From positions 434,001 through 498,000 of the forward strand of contig JAYPQK010000002.1 of the NCBI GenBank assembly GCA_038131955.1: 64,000 bases of DNA. The letters run 5' to 3'. Shown one piece after another: positions 35,928-44,108 of the stretch. This stretch comes from SHAN690 sp038131955. Lineage in GTDB: Bacteria; Bacteroidota; Bacteroidia; Flavobacteriales_G; Salibacteraceae. The position numbers and the translations under genes are program-made. Under the pieces are notes generated by a model. The model did not search any database. It worked only from the letters and a program-made list of their open reading frames with translations, and was not told where the DNA came from. Each line of letters opens with the position of its first letter. The stretch's first letter is position 1.

Positions 35928-36695
35928 TCAGTTCTTCTTCGCTTCCTGCCAAAGCGCTTCCATCTCATCCAAGGACATGGAGGAGATCTCTTTGCCCATC
36001 TCTGCTGCCCGCTTCTCCAGAAACTGAAAGCGCTGGATAAACTTCTTATTGGTCCGCTCCAGCGCATCTTCGGGATTCACTCCGATGAAGCGGGAGTAGT
36101 TGATCATGCTGAACAATACATCACCAAACTCGTCCTCGATCTTCTCTGCTCCAGCCCCCGATTCAACTTCGTGTTGAAGCTCGGACAACTCCTCTTGGAG
36201 CTTTGCCCAGACTTGACTTTGTTGATCCCAGTCGAAACCAACTCCCCTAGCCTTCTCCTGGATGCGATTCGCCTTCACCATGGCCGGTAAGCTCTTCGGC
36301 ACTCCTTCAAGCACTGACTTCTTCCCCTCTTTGAGCTTGATCTTCTCCCAATTGCGCTTCACCTCCTCCGCATCGTTGACATCCACATCACCATATACGT
36401 GGGGATGACGATGGACCAGCTTATCTGAAACACTATTGAGCACATCAGTAATGCTAAACTCTCCCATCTCAAAACCGATCTGAGAATAGAATACCACGTG
36501 CATGATCAGGTCGCCCAATTCCTTCTTCACCTCTTCCAAGTCACGGTCAAGGATGGCATCGCTCAACTCATACGTCTCCTCGATCGTGAGGTAGCGCAAT
36601 GACTCCAAGGTCTGCTTCCGATCCCAAGGACATTGAGTGCGCAGTTCGCTGATGATGGTTACAAGTCGTTCAAATGCTTCAAGTTCAGGCCTCAT
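35928..36695 (-). CDS. mazG: Nucleoside triphosphate pyrophosphohydrolase MazG
   Basis: A 255-residue two-domain MazG. The N-terminal domain has RTQCPWDRKQTLESLRYLTI, EETYELSDAI and EVKKELGDLIMHVVF; the second has LQEELSELQHEVES and IEDEFGDVLFSMINYSR, both with the ExxE...ExxD metal motif. It hydrolyses NTPs to NMP and PPi to clean the nucleotide pool or damp ppGpp signals. The start is ATG 36695. The frame stays open 60 codons further upstream but only as Asn/Pro/Lys/Thr-rich repeats made by low-complexity DNA, which is not part of the protein. Confidence 0.95.
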   Translation of the reverse strand: MRPELEAFERLVTIISELRTQCPWDRKQTLESLRYLTIEETYELSDAILDRDLEEVKKELGDLIMHVVFYSQIGFEMGEFSITDVLNSVSDKLVHRHPHVYGDVDVNDAEEVKRNWEKIKLKEGKKSVLEGVPKSLPAMVKANRIQEKARGVGFDWDQQSQVWAKLQEELSELQHEVESGAGAEKIEDEFGDVLFSMINYSRFIGVNPEDALERTNKKFIQRFQFLEKRAAEMGKEISSMSLDEMEALWQEAKKN

Positions 36696-36900
36696 GTGGG
36701 GTGTGGGTTTGGAGTTTGTGGGTTTGGGGTTTAGCTTCCTTCGGTCGCTGAGCTCGTCGCTTACGCTCCTCGGTTGCGGGTTTTGGGGTTTGGGGTTTGG
36801 GGTTTGCGGGTTCGGAGTTTGGTCGCTTCGCTTTGTTTGTGGGTTCGGGGTTTGATTCCCTACTCCCCAATCCACTGTTCACTGTTCACTGTTACCTGCT
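36696..36900. repeat. G-rich word-like repeat with dispersed repeat copy 2
   Basis: Plus strand made of GGGTTTGGGGTTT units (36710-36735 and 36779-36815, with four G tracts in GGGGTTTGGGGTTTGGGG), and later CACTGTTCACTGTTCAC. At 36731-36780 it holds the inverted partner of the repeat at 9608-9665. G tracts could fold as a G-quadruplex just upstream of mazG. Confidence 0.7.
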
Positions 36901-36962
36901 CCCTAATCTTCAATCTTTATTCTTTAACCGGACAAACATATCATTCGCAACTTTGTGAGGTC

Positions 36963-38042
36963 ATGCAATTGCGCTTCATTTTATCCATGATGTTGTTCAC
37001 ATTGAGTGGAATAGCCGATGCTCAGTGGAATCAAACGGGCGTTGACCTGCATTATGGGCACGGATATCTCTGGCCTCACCGTCAAAACATGAAGCACCTG
37101 CCTCAGGGGCGTGCCCACTTTGGTGAAGTGAGAGTTTACAGGATTACCGATGGCTCCAAGTCATGGCACTCGCTCTATGCCAACGCAGAGTTTGGTGTTA
37201 CGGTCCGAGTCTTTGACCTCACCAATCCTAAGGTGTTGGGATATGGCATTGGAAGTGCCTTCTATCTGTCGGCACCTCTCGTTCATAGCAATCGCTTAAG
37301 ATGGTATCTAGAAATGGGAGCCGGACCCGGCTTCATCACCAAGATGTTTGACGAAGACGATAACTATAAGAACATCGCTATAGGAAGTCATGGCAATGCC
37401 TTTATAACGCTAGGACAAAGACTCAGCTATCGATTCAACGAACAATGGCGCGTAGACGCGACGATGGCTTTGAACCACTTCTCTAACGCAGCTTTTTCCC
37501 TTCCCAACCTCGGCTTGAACTACCCTACCGTCTCATTGGGACTCGGTTATCAATTCTCTAAGGAAGTGTCCGACAGCATCCTCACACCCGATGTCCCCTC
37601 AAGGATCGAACATTTTTGGTCTGCCGGACTGAATACCGGCATGCGGGAATACTCGCGACCCTTTGGCGTACCTGCTCCCATTTTTTCAGGTTACTGCGAC
37701 TATAATCGTAGCCTTGGAAATCGTTCGTCCCTCTCTGCCGGGCTGGATGTGATGTACAACGTGGCACGACTGAAATCACGTCAAGAGAACGGACTGGAAA
37801 CGAATCTTCTTCTGATGACTCAACTTGGTGCGCGATTGGGTTACAATCTTCACGTTGAACGGATGATCATTTCGTTTCAAACCGGAGCCTATGTACTCGG
37901 CCATTACCCAGAAGAAGTCGCGATCTACAGTCGGGTTGCCATGCGCTATTTCTTCGTCGAACACTTTGGGGTAAACGTCTCTCTAAAAACTCATCTCTTC
38001 AAAGCAGACTATGCAGAATTCGGGCTGGCATATCGTTTCTAA
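36963..38042 (+). CDS. PagL-like acyloxyacyl hydrolase / lipid A deacylase
   Basis: A 359-residue outer-membrane protein. ATG 36963 gives a signal peptide (LRFILSMMLFTLSGIADAQ). The middle has ALNHFSNAAFSLPNLGLNYP, the conserved His-Ser-Asn-Ala motif of PagL-type barrels, between strands such as YLEMGAGPGFITK and TVSLGLGYQF. PagL removes a 3-hydroxyacyl chain from lipid A; Bacteroidota homologues are longer, as here, and untested. A second half with further strands ends AEFGLAYRF. It overlaps the next gene by 32 bases. Upstream in-frame sequence from the repeats is not coding. Confidence 0.8.
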   Translation: MQLRFILSMMLFTLSGIADAQWNQTGVDLHYGHGYLWPHRQNMKHLPQGRAHFGEVRVYRITDGSKSWHSLYANAEFGVTVRVFDLTNPKVLGYGIGSAFYLSAPLVHSNRLRWYLEMGAGPGFITKMFDEDDNYKNIAIGSHGNAFITLGQRLSYRFNEQWRVDATMALNHFSNAAFSLPNLGLNYPTVSLGLGYQFSKEVSDSILTPDVPSRIEHFWSAGLNTGMREYSRPFGVPAPIFSGYCDYNRSLGNRSSLSAGLDVMYNVARLKSRQENGLETNLLLMTQLGARLGYNLHVERMIISFQTGAYVLGHYPEEVAIYSRVAMRYFFVEHFGVNVSLKTHLFKADYAEFGLAYRF

Positions 38043-38766
38043 GCTTGCGCTGATCGCTTTGCTCATGGCTTCTGTTTCCTGTGAAAAGGAAGCAGCCAAC
38101 TGCCTTGAAGGACGCGGAGAACAGCAGACGGAAGTGAGAGATGTAGCCTCCTTCACACACCTGTATGTCGAAGGGCGCATCAACGTGCGTATGATCCCTG
38201 ATACGGTAGACTATTGCGCCGTCACCTACGGCGAGAATGGAACCGGCGGTATCCTGACAGAGATGGAGGGAGAAACCCTAAGCATCACGGAGATCAACGC
38301 GTGCGACTGGATCAGAGAGATCGATCCTCTTCCCGATGTAGAGGTTCACTATTCTTCCATGAATTCGATTTTCAGTCAAATTGCCGCTGCCTTGACGTTC
38401 GAAGAAGCTTACCGTGGAGATTCCATTCGCATAGAGATCCAAGACGCTGCCGGTTCTTTGCACGCCAACCTTCAATGTGAACACGTTGACCTCGTGGTTC
38501 ACACGGGCGCAACCGATGTAACACTAGAGGGAACTTGCGCTACTTCCTATATCTACAATTCCGGATATGGACCCGTGCACGCGGAAAACCTAGTGAGTCG
38601 CTTCAGCACCGTGCACAACAACTCAACGGGTGACACCTACGTTCGAGCTTGGGAACGAGTATTCATCCAGATCTACCAACGCGGTGATATCTACGTAAGC
38701 GGAAATCCAGAGATCGAGTTCTGGAACACCTCCGGCGAAGGACAGGTTTTCAGGAATGACCCTTAG
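38011..38766 (+). CDS. DUF2807-like lipoprotein (putative head-GIN auto-transporter adhesin)
   Basis: A 251-residue lipoprotein (LIALLMASVSC lipobox). The mature part begins EVRDVASFTHLYVEGRINVR, where F-x-x-L-x-V-E-G-x-I-N-V matches the start of DUF2807/GIN beta-helix proteins, and continues as regular short strands (VDLVVHTGATDVTLEGTC, VHAENLVSRFSTVHNNSTG). Probably a right-handed beta-helix at the cell surface. Start ATG 38011 is inside the end of the PagL-like gene. Function unknown; no autotransporter barrel. Confidence 0.8.
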   Translation: MQNSGWHIVSKLALIALLMASVSCEKEAANCLEGRGEQQTEVRDVASFTHLYVEGRINVRMIPDTVDYCAVTYGENGTGGILTEMEGETLSITEINACDWIREIDPLPDVEVHYSSMNSIFSQIAAALTFEEAYRGDSIRIEIQDAAGSLHANLQCEHVDLVVHTGATDVTLEGTCATSYIYNSGYGPVHAENLVSRFSTVHNNSTGDTYVRAWERVFIQIYQRGDIYVSGNPEIEFWNTSGEGQVFRNDP

Positions 38767-39331
38767 GCTGATCGCCCATCGACTCCCTGCCCGTTGCGGT
38801 TCAGGCAGGCGCTCGGTGTGACACCCTCACATGCGTTCGGGCAAGCAGCCAACACCGTTCACTGTTCACCGTTCACTTTCTGACTATTCAACCATTTGAC
38901 TATTTGACTATTCAACTATTTAACTCCTAACCCGGAGAGATATGTCGCAGCTACGCAGCTTTTAGTCGTTTCTCGGTTTCCCCCACGTTATAGATGTGCC
39001 GCACCTACGGCGCTTGCACCTAGTTAAAATTCAACCTCTTAGCAATACTCCACCGCTTACCGCTCACTCAACTACTAGCTACCTCAACTATTTGACCAAT
39101 TAACCATTTGACCATTTAACCTCTTGACCACTCCTTCTGGTTCACGCAAAGCCCGCGGAGAAATTCGCTGAGGACGCGGAGAGAAGTAAAAGATGAAGGA
39201 ATAAAGACTAAAGATTAGTAGGGTCAGGATGTGATTCACTGTTCACCGTTCACCATTCACTCTCGAACTATTTAACCACTTAACCATTTGACAACTTGAC
39301 CATTCCAGAACTTTACCCGAACTTTGCACCC
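38767..39331. repeat. Intergenic stretch made of short repeats
   Basis: No gene. The DNA is built of recurring words: GTTCACTGTTCACCGTTCAC (38857-38880, 39235-39262), ACTATTTGACTATTCAACTA and variants (38883-38925, 39065-39130, 39265-39300), CGCGGAGAAATTCGCTGAGG (39153-39185). It precedes the small membrane protein gene; the transcription start is not clear. Confidence 0.75.
38941..39020. repeat. REP-like paired hairpin repeat
   Basis: TATGTCGCAGCTACGCAGCT (38941-38960) and GATGTGCCGCACCTACGGCG (38994-39013) share the form ATGTSSCRSMNCTACGSNGC around a CTACG core, each able to fold as a hairpin. The same kind of paired palindrome is a common interspersed repeat in Bacteroidota. Confidence 0.55.
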
Positions 39332-39517
39332 ATGAAATTGGTATTCATCGCAGCAGGATTGTTAGGGTTGGCTTTCGCCGGGATCGCCATTAAGATCTGG
39401 GGTAAGAAAGACGGTGAATTCGCGGGTACTTGTGCGAGCAACAATCCGCTCTTGAAGAACGACGACGGTAACTGTACCGTATGCGGAGCTCGACCGACGG
39501 AGCAGTGCCAGAAGTGA
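39332..39517 (+). CDS. Small membrane protein with cysteine motif
   Basis: A 61-residue protein: one N-terminal hydrophobic helix (MKLVFIAAGLLGLAFAGIAI), then a short polar tail with four cysteines (GTCASNN, GNCTVCGARP, QC). The tail could bind a metal or form disulfides. In Bacteroidota such proteins are annotated 'membrane or secreted protein' and lie beside apbE and nqr, exactly as here, with a gap of 7 bases to the convergent apbE stop. A role in the Na+-NQR or flavin transfer is only inferred. Start ATG 39332. Confidence 0.8.
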   Translation: MKLVFIAAGLLGLAFAGIAIKIWGKKDGEFAGTCASNNPLLKNDDGNCTVCGARPTEQCQK

Positions 39518-39524
39518 TCAGGGC

Positions 39525-40622
39525 TTAGTCCAGCTCTTCGTTGATTATTCCTTCCAGTTGACGACTCTGGAATGTTTGATATCCTCCCGAACCATCATCT
39601 GAGATCAGATAGATATATGAATTTAAGTAGCTGTTCTCATTCAGATATTGGATCGTAGAATCCGTTCCCATGACCATAAAAGCAGTAGCAAGGGCATCGG
39701 CCTTCCCGGCTGTATTGCTCAGCACCGTGGCGCTCAATAATGAGTGCTGAACAGGATAACCCGTCTTAGGATCGATCGTATGGGAGTAGCGAACTCCGTT
39801 CTTTTCATAGAACTTGCGGTAGTTTCCACTCGTAGCTAAACCACGATTACGAAGCTCGATCACCGCCTGAAGCTCTCTATCGTAATTTCCTTCTGAGGGC
39901 TTGTCAATTCCAAAACGCCAGTTCTCACCACCATTGTCAGGTTTTGGATAGCCCGCTCGAATCTCCCCGCCAATCTCGACGAAATAGACCTTTAACCCTT
40001 GTGATTCAAGATATTCTGCCACCTTATCGACACTCCATCCCTGCCCGATGGCATTGAAATCAAGCTGCATTCCGGAAATCGGTTTGTGGAGAAAGATTTC
40101 TCCCTTGGGGTTGGGGTTGTTCAAGATATCCTTCAAGGAAACCTCCCGGTCGCCCCTGCGAAGCGTAAGGGTATCAAACCGAACCAGTCCCAATAGACTA
40201 TCAATCTGTTTGGGATCTACCACCTCAGGATGGGCAATACGCTCCGGTCCGAATCCCCAAAAGCTCACCAAAGGTTTGACCGTCGGATCAAATGCTCCAT
40301 TCGTTGCCTCATAGACCTCATAGCTTTGAAGCAGTAACTCTAAAAACAGCGGATCTACCGTGCAGCCTGAATCGCTTTTATTCCAGCGATCTATGGTCGA
40401 TCCATCCAAATAGGTAGATACCGATTCATCTACTCTCCTAAGAATACTATCCACTTGGGGTGTGAGATCCCGCTCCTGAAGGTCGTAGTAAACAATCTGC
40501 CATGTGGTTCCCTGAGCTCGACCTTTGATGGCTTGTCTGAAATCCTCTGAATTGGTCTTCTCCAGCTCAGCGTTGCACGAGCATAGGTAAACAAGAAGAA
40601 AAAGAAGTGGAAGTCGCTTCAT
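39525..40622 (-). CDS. apbE: FAD:protein FMN transferase
   Basis: A 365-residue lipoprotein (LLFLLVYLCSC lipobox). ApbE signatures follow: KGRAQGTTWQIVYYDL, VDESVSTYLDGSTIDRWN, GAFDPTVKPLVSFWGFGP, LDFNAIGQGWSVDKVAEYL, GGEIRAGYPK, and RGLATSGNYRKF...SHTIDPKTGYPVQ. The enzyme splits FAD and attaches FMN to a threonine of target proteins in the periplasm. NqrB and NqrC, encoded upstream on the same strand, are its known targets. ATG 40622 is used; the longer open frame would include the nqrF terminator. It is separated from nqrF by that terminator, so it may have its own promoter. Confidence 0.95.
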   Translation of the reverse strand: MKRLPLLFLLVYLCSCNAELEKTNSEDFRQAIKGRAQGTTWQIVYYDLQERDLTPQVDSILRRVDESVSTYLDGSTIDRWNKSDSGCTVDPLFLELLLQSYEVYEATNGAFDPTVKPLVSFWGFGPERIAHPEVVDPKQIDSLLGLVRFDTLTLRRGDREVSLKDILNNPNPKGEIFLHKPISGMQLDFNAIGQGWSVDKVAEYLESQGLKVYFVEIGGEIRAGYPKPDNGGENWRFGIDKPSEGNYDRELQAVIELRNRGLATSGNYRKFYEKNGVRYSHTIDPKTGYPVQHSLLSATVLSNTAGKADALATAFMVMGTDSTIQYLNENSYLNSYIYLISDDGSGGYQTFQSRQLEGIINEELD

Positions 40623-40643
40623 ATGTGGCAAATCTAATCGAAC

Positions 40644-40676
40644 AAAAAAATCCCCCGACCAATGGCCGAGGGATTC
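40644..40676 (-). terminator. Terminator of the nqr operon
   Basis: On the minus strand AATCCCTCGGCCATTGGTCG, then GGGGATTTTTTTG: a stem of about nine pairs with a T7 tail, 25 bases after the nqrF stop. Confidence 0.85.
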
Positions 40677-40700
40677 AACATTTTCACTTTCCAAAGATGC

Positions 40701-41993
40701 TTAACCTCCGAAGTCGTCAAAGGAAACGTTCTCTGGTGGAACACCCCAGTCATCGCACATCTTAAGTACGGCCTGATTCATCATTGGTGGTCCACAGAAG
40801 TAGAATTCAATATCCTCTGGAGCGTCATGCTTACTCAGGTACTGATCGATCACCGCTTGGTGAACGAAACCGACAAAACCGTCACCTTCATCCTCTGTGT
40901 CCTTCATCACCTTCCAGTTGTCAATTTCAAGTGGCTCAGAAAGTACCATGTAGAACTTGAAGTTCGGGAAATCCTTTTCTAGCGCCTTGAAGTGATCGAT
41001 GTAAAACAATTCACGCTTCGAACGTCCACCATACCAGTAAGACACCTTACGACCGGTCTTGATCGTGCGGAACAACTCGTACAAGTGACTTCTCATAGGG
41101 GCCATTCCTGCACCACCACCGATGTACAACATCTCAGAGTCAGTATCCTTGATGAAGAATTCACCATAAGGACCGGAGATGGTCACCTTATCACCTTCCT
41201 TGCAAGCGAAGATGTAGGAGGATGCAACACCCGGATTGACGTCCATCCACTTATTGTTTGCGCGGTCCCATGGTGGGGTGGCAATACGAACGTTCAACAT
41301 GATCTCACGTCCCTCAGCAGGGTAAGAGGCCATGGAATAGGCGCGCTCCACAAGCTCGTCGTTCTTCATGACCAATGGCCACAGGTTAAACCCATCCCAT
41401 TCTTGCTTGAACTTTTCAGGCTCGCCCGGATGCTCCTTAGGGTGAGCAGTAATGTCGATGTCCGAATACTTTACCTCACAAGGCGGGATCTCGATCTGGA
41501 TGTATCCACCAGCCTTGTAATCCATATCCTCGGGGATCTCAACTACGAATTCCTTGATGAACGAAGCCACGTTGTAGTTACGAACCACGGTCGCCTCCCA
41601 CTTCTTGATACCGAACACCTCTTCAGGCACTTCGATCTCCATGTCTTCTTTCACCTTCACCTGACAACCCAAACGCCAGTTATCAGCTTGTTCCTTACGA
41701 GAGAAGTGCGGCTCCTCGGTAGGAAGGATTGCTCCACCCCCGCTGTGCACCTGACACTTGCACTGAATGCACGTACCTCCACCTCCACATGCCGATGGCA
41801 AGAAGATCTTGTTGTTACCCAGTGTAGAAAGCAAGGTGCTTCCCGCATCCACTTCGATGGTCTTTTCTCCGTTGATCGTCAACTTCACCTTTCCACTTGG
41901 CGACAATTTCGCTTTGGCAAAAAGGATGATCGATACCAAGGCCAAGATGAAGACCAGGAAAACGACGATACTGATGATTACTGTAGTAGCCAT
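40701..41993 (-). CDS. nqrF: Na+-translocating NADH:quinone reductase subunit F
   Basis: A 430-residue peripheral membrane flavoprotein, the NADH entry point. One N-terminal helix, then a 2Fe-2S ferredoxin domain with SACGGGGTCIQCKCQV and RLGCQVKV, then an FAD/NADH reductase domain with AYSMASYPAEG (FAD), GGGAGMAPMRSHLYE and WYGGRSKRELFY (NADH). The C-terminal EFYFCGPPMMNQAV and VSFDDFGG end is typical. Last gene of the operon, 9 bases after nqrE. Confidence 0.97.
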   Translation of the reverse strand: MATTVIISIVVFLVFILALVSIILFAKAKLSPSGKVKLTINGEKTIEVDAGSTLLSTLGNNKIFLPSACGGGGTCIQCKCQVHSGGGAILPTEEPHFSRKEQADNWRLGCQVKVKEDMEIEVPEEVFGIKKWEATVVRNYNVASFIKEFVVEIPEDMDYKAGGYIQIEIPPCEVKYSDIDITAHPKEHPGEPEKFKQEWDGFNLWPLVMKNDELVERAYSMASYPAEGREIMLNVRIATPPWDRANNKWMDVNPGVASSYIFACKEGDKVTISGPYGEFFIKDTDSEMLYIGGGAGMAPMRSHLYELFRTIKTGRKVSYWYGGRSKRELFYIDHFKALEKDFPNFKFYMVLSEPLEIDNWKVMKDTEDEGDGFVGFVHQAVIDQYLSKHDAPEDIEFYFCGPPMMNQAVLKMCDDWGVPPENVSFDDFGG

Positions 41994-42002
41994 GTCTTTT
42001 TC

Positions 42003-42620
42003 TTAAAGTTCAATTCCCATAAAGGCCATGAACGCAATGCCCATGAGGCCTGTAATGATAAAAGTGATACCCAAGCCACGAAGAGGCGCTGGTACATTTG
42101 AATACTTGATCTTTTCGCGGATCGCTGCAATAGCCACGATGGCCAAGAACCATCCTACCCCCGATCCCAGACCGAATGAAGTAGCTTCCGCGATGGAAGT
42201 GTATTGACGCTCTTGCATGAAGAGGGCTCCACCCAAGATCGAGCAGTTAACCGCGATCAATGGAAGAAAGATACCCAATGCACCATACAGCGCTGGAGCG
42301 AACTTCTCCACTGCCATCTCCACGAGCTGAACCATGGACGCGATCACCGCGATGAACATGATGAAGCTCAAGAAGCTCAGGTCGATGCTTGCGTAAGACT
42401 CATCGAGCCAAACCAAAGCACCTTCTTTCAATACATAGTTTTCAATGAGGTAGTTCACCGGAACAGTGATACCAAGTACGAAGATCACGGCAGCTCCAAG
42501 GCCTACACCGGTCTTTACAGTCTTAGAAACAGCCAGATAAGAGCACATTCCCAAGAAGTAGGCAAAAATCATGTTCTCAATGAAGATGCCTTTAACGAAT
42601 ATGTTTACTAGGTCTAGCAT
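42003..42620 (-). CDS. nqrE: Na+-translocating NADH:quinone reductase subunit E
   Basis: A 205-residue membrane protein with six helices (IFIENMIFAYFLGMCSYLAV at the start). It holds the conserved NMIFAYFLGMC motif with its Cys and NCSILGGALFM with the second Cys, which together bind an iron centre between NqrD and NqrE. Spacing of 3 bases to nqrD. Confidence 0.97.
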   Translation of the reverse strand: MLDLVNIFVKGIFIENMIFAYFLGMCSYLAVSKTVKTGVGLGAAVIFVLGITVPVNYLIENYVLKEGALVWLDESYASIDLSFLSFIMFIAVIASMVQLVEMAVEKFAPALYGALGIFLPLIAVNCSILGGALFMQERQYTSIAEATSFGLGSGVGWFLAIVAIAAIREKIKYSNVPAPLRGLGITFIITGLMGIAFMAFMGIEL

Positions 42621-42623
42621 GAT

Positions 42624-43310
42624 TTAGTGATCTTCAATTAATGCAGTATTCTTTGAACGTTGGATCCAGATGATTACTCCTACCGTGATCAAGGCCATTG
42701 GAGGCAGGATCATCAAATTGTTGTTCGAGTAACCAAAATCATAAACCGACTGAGGGATGATCGTAAACCCGTAAAGAGTGCCAGAACCCAAAAGTTCTCT
42801 CACTACAGCAACAGCGATCAAGATCCATCCGTATCCAGCAGCGTTTCCGATCGCATCAAGGATCGAAGGCCAAGGCTTGTTACCTAAGGCGAACGCTTCA
42901 AGGCGACCCATGATGATACAGTTGGTAATGATCAATCCAACGAAAACGGAAAGCGCCTTACTCACATCATAAACATAGGCCTTCAAGACTTGGTCAACCA
43001 AGATCACAAGGGAGGCAACAACCACGAGCTGAACGATGATTCGGATTCGGCTTGGGATGATGTTGCGGATCAAGGAGATGATCAGGTTACCACCGATCAT
43101 TACTGCCAATACCGACAAGGACATCACAACGGCCTGCTCCACCTTCACGGTGATCGCAAGGGCTGAACAGATTCCAAGTACCTGAACGGTGATCGGGTTA
43201 TCGTCGTTCAAAGGATCGGTCAAGAGACGCTTGTTCTTCTTGGAGAACAGAGGCTCTCTCGGCTCCTTTGCCGCGACTTCCTGCTTTGCTTCTTTAACTT
43301 CTGTGCTCAT
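42624..43310 (-). CDS. nqrD: Na+-translocating NADH:quinone reductase subunit D
   Basis: A 228-residue membrane protein. After a charged 35-residue N-terminal extension it has the NqrD core DPLNDDNPITVQVLGICSAL, the half-repeat LIITNCIIMGRLEAFALGN with the conserved Cys, and six helices in all. The extension (rich in Glu/Lys) is longer than in Vibrio NqrD. Paralogous to NqrE; forms the membrane part of the sodium pump. Confidence 0.97.
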   Translation of the reverse strand: MSTEVKEAKQEVAAKEPREPLFSKKNKRLLTDPLNDDNPITVQVLGICSALAITVKVEQAVVMSLSVLAVMIGGNLIISLIRNIIPSRIRIIVQLVVVASLVILVDQVLKAYVYDVSKALSVFVGLIITNCIIMGRLEAFALGNKPWPSILDAIGNAAGYGWILIAVAVVRELLGSGTLYGFTIIPQSVYDFGYSNNNLMILPPMALITVGVIIWIQRSKNTALIEDH

Positions 43311-43315
43311 AGTAG

Positions 43316-44095
43316 TTAGATTGATGCGATGTCAGAATTCTTTTTGAAGTAAGGAACGTATACACCCAAGGTGTTCTTAAGCATATCACGCAATCCGTAA
43401 GAAGTGATCGTTCCACCGGTGATGGCGTCAACACCATGCTTGTTGTCTGGAGCTGCACCACCTTTTACGACGTCAATTGAAACGAACTCCCCGCTCTCGT
43501 CGAAGATCTGATCTCCAACAAATGGCTCCTGGAACCACCCTTGGTTGATCTCCGCACCCAAACCAGGCGTTTCAGTCTTGTGATCGAAGGTTGCTCCGAA
43601 CACGGTATTCATGTCATCCTCCAACGCAATGAAGCCCCAGATCGGTCCCCAAAGACCTGTTCCTACCAAAGGAACGACATAGTAAGTACTGCCATCTTTC
43701 TCGCATACGTACAGAGGATACTTGCGCTCTGCGTCAGACAGACTCTTGTCGCGATACTGCTTCTTAACATCTACGTTGAACGCGTCACTTTCGAAAGCCT
43801 CCTTACCATCAGTACCAAGTGACTTGATCGCACCGGTAGACTCGCTCACGACCTCACCCTTGTGGTTCAGGGTCAATCGCTTGGTGACGTACTGAGAAAA
43901 CTTCTCACCAGCCTCTTCACGAGTGGACTCCACTTGGATAGAGCTGAGGATGTTCTGCATCTTTTCCTGCTTCATGTTCTCGTCCTGTGGACCTTTCAAG
44001 CCCATAGCTGCGAGCGACAAGGCGGTCGCCACGATCACCACCATGATGACCGAGAAGAGGAATGTAAAACCTTGTGATTCTTTATTGATTGCCAT
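43316..44095 (-). CDS. nqrC: Na+-translocating NADH:quinone reductase subunit C
   Basis: A 259-residue subunit with one N-terminal helix and a periplasmic FMN domain. The flavinylation motif is DAITGGTITSYG (Thr of GGTIT), matching the SGATLT pattern in Vibrio NqrC where the threonine carries FMN. ETPGLGAEI and GLWGPIWGFIALE are also family signatures. ApbE needed for attachment is encoded downstream of nqrF. Confidence 0.97.
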   Translation of the reverse strand: MAINKESQGFTFLFSVIMVVIVATALSLAAMGLKGPQDENMKQEKMQNILSSIQVESTREEAGEKFSQYVTKRLTLNHKGEVVSESTGAIKSLGTDGKEAFESDAFNVDVKKQYRDKSLSDAERKYPLYVCEKDGSTYYVVPLVGTGLWGPIWGFIALEDDMNTVFGATFDHKTETPGLGAEINQGWFQEPFVGDQIFDESGEFVSIDVVKGGAAPDNKHGVDAITGGTITSYGLRDMLKNTLGVYVPYFKKNSDIASI

Positions 44096-44108
44096 GATTC
44101 AATCTGGA

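Noticed and set aside
36696..36875. N-terminal Asn/Pro/Lys-rich extension of MazG
   Set aside because: It is created by GGGTTT-type repeats, MazG families start at the ATG 36695, and the repeat DNA is intergenic elsewhere.
41000..42100. Plus-strand open frames opposite nqrF
   Set aside because: Shadows of a strongly conserved operon on the other strand.
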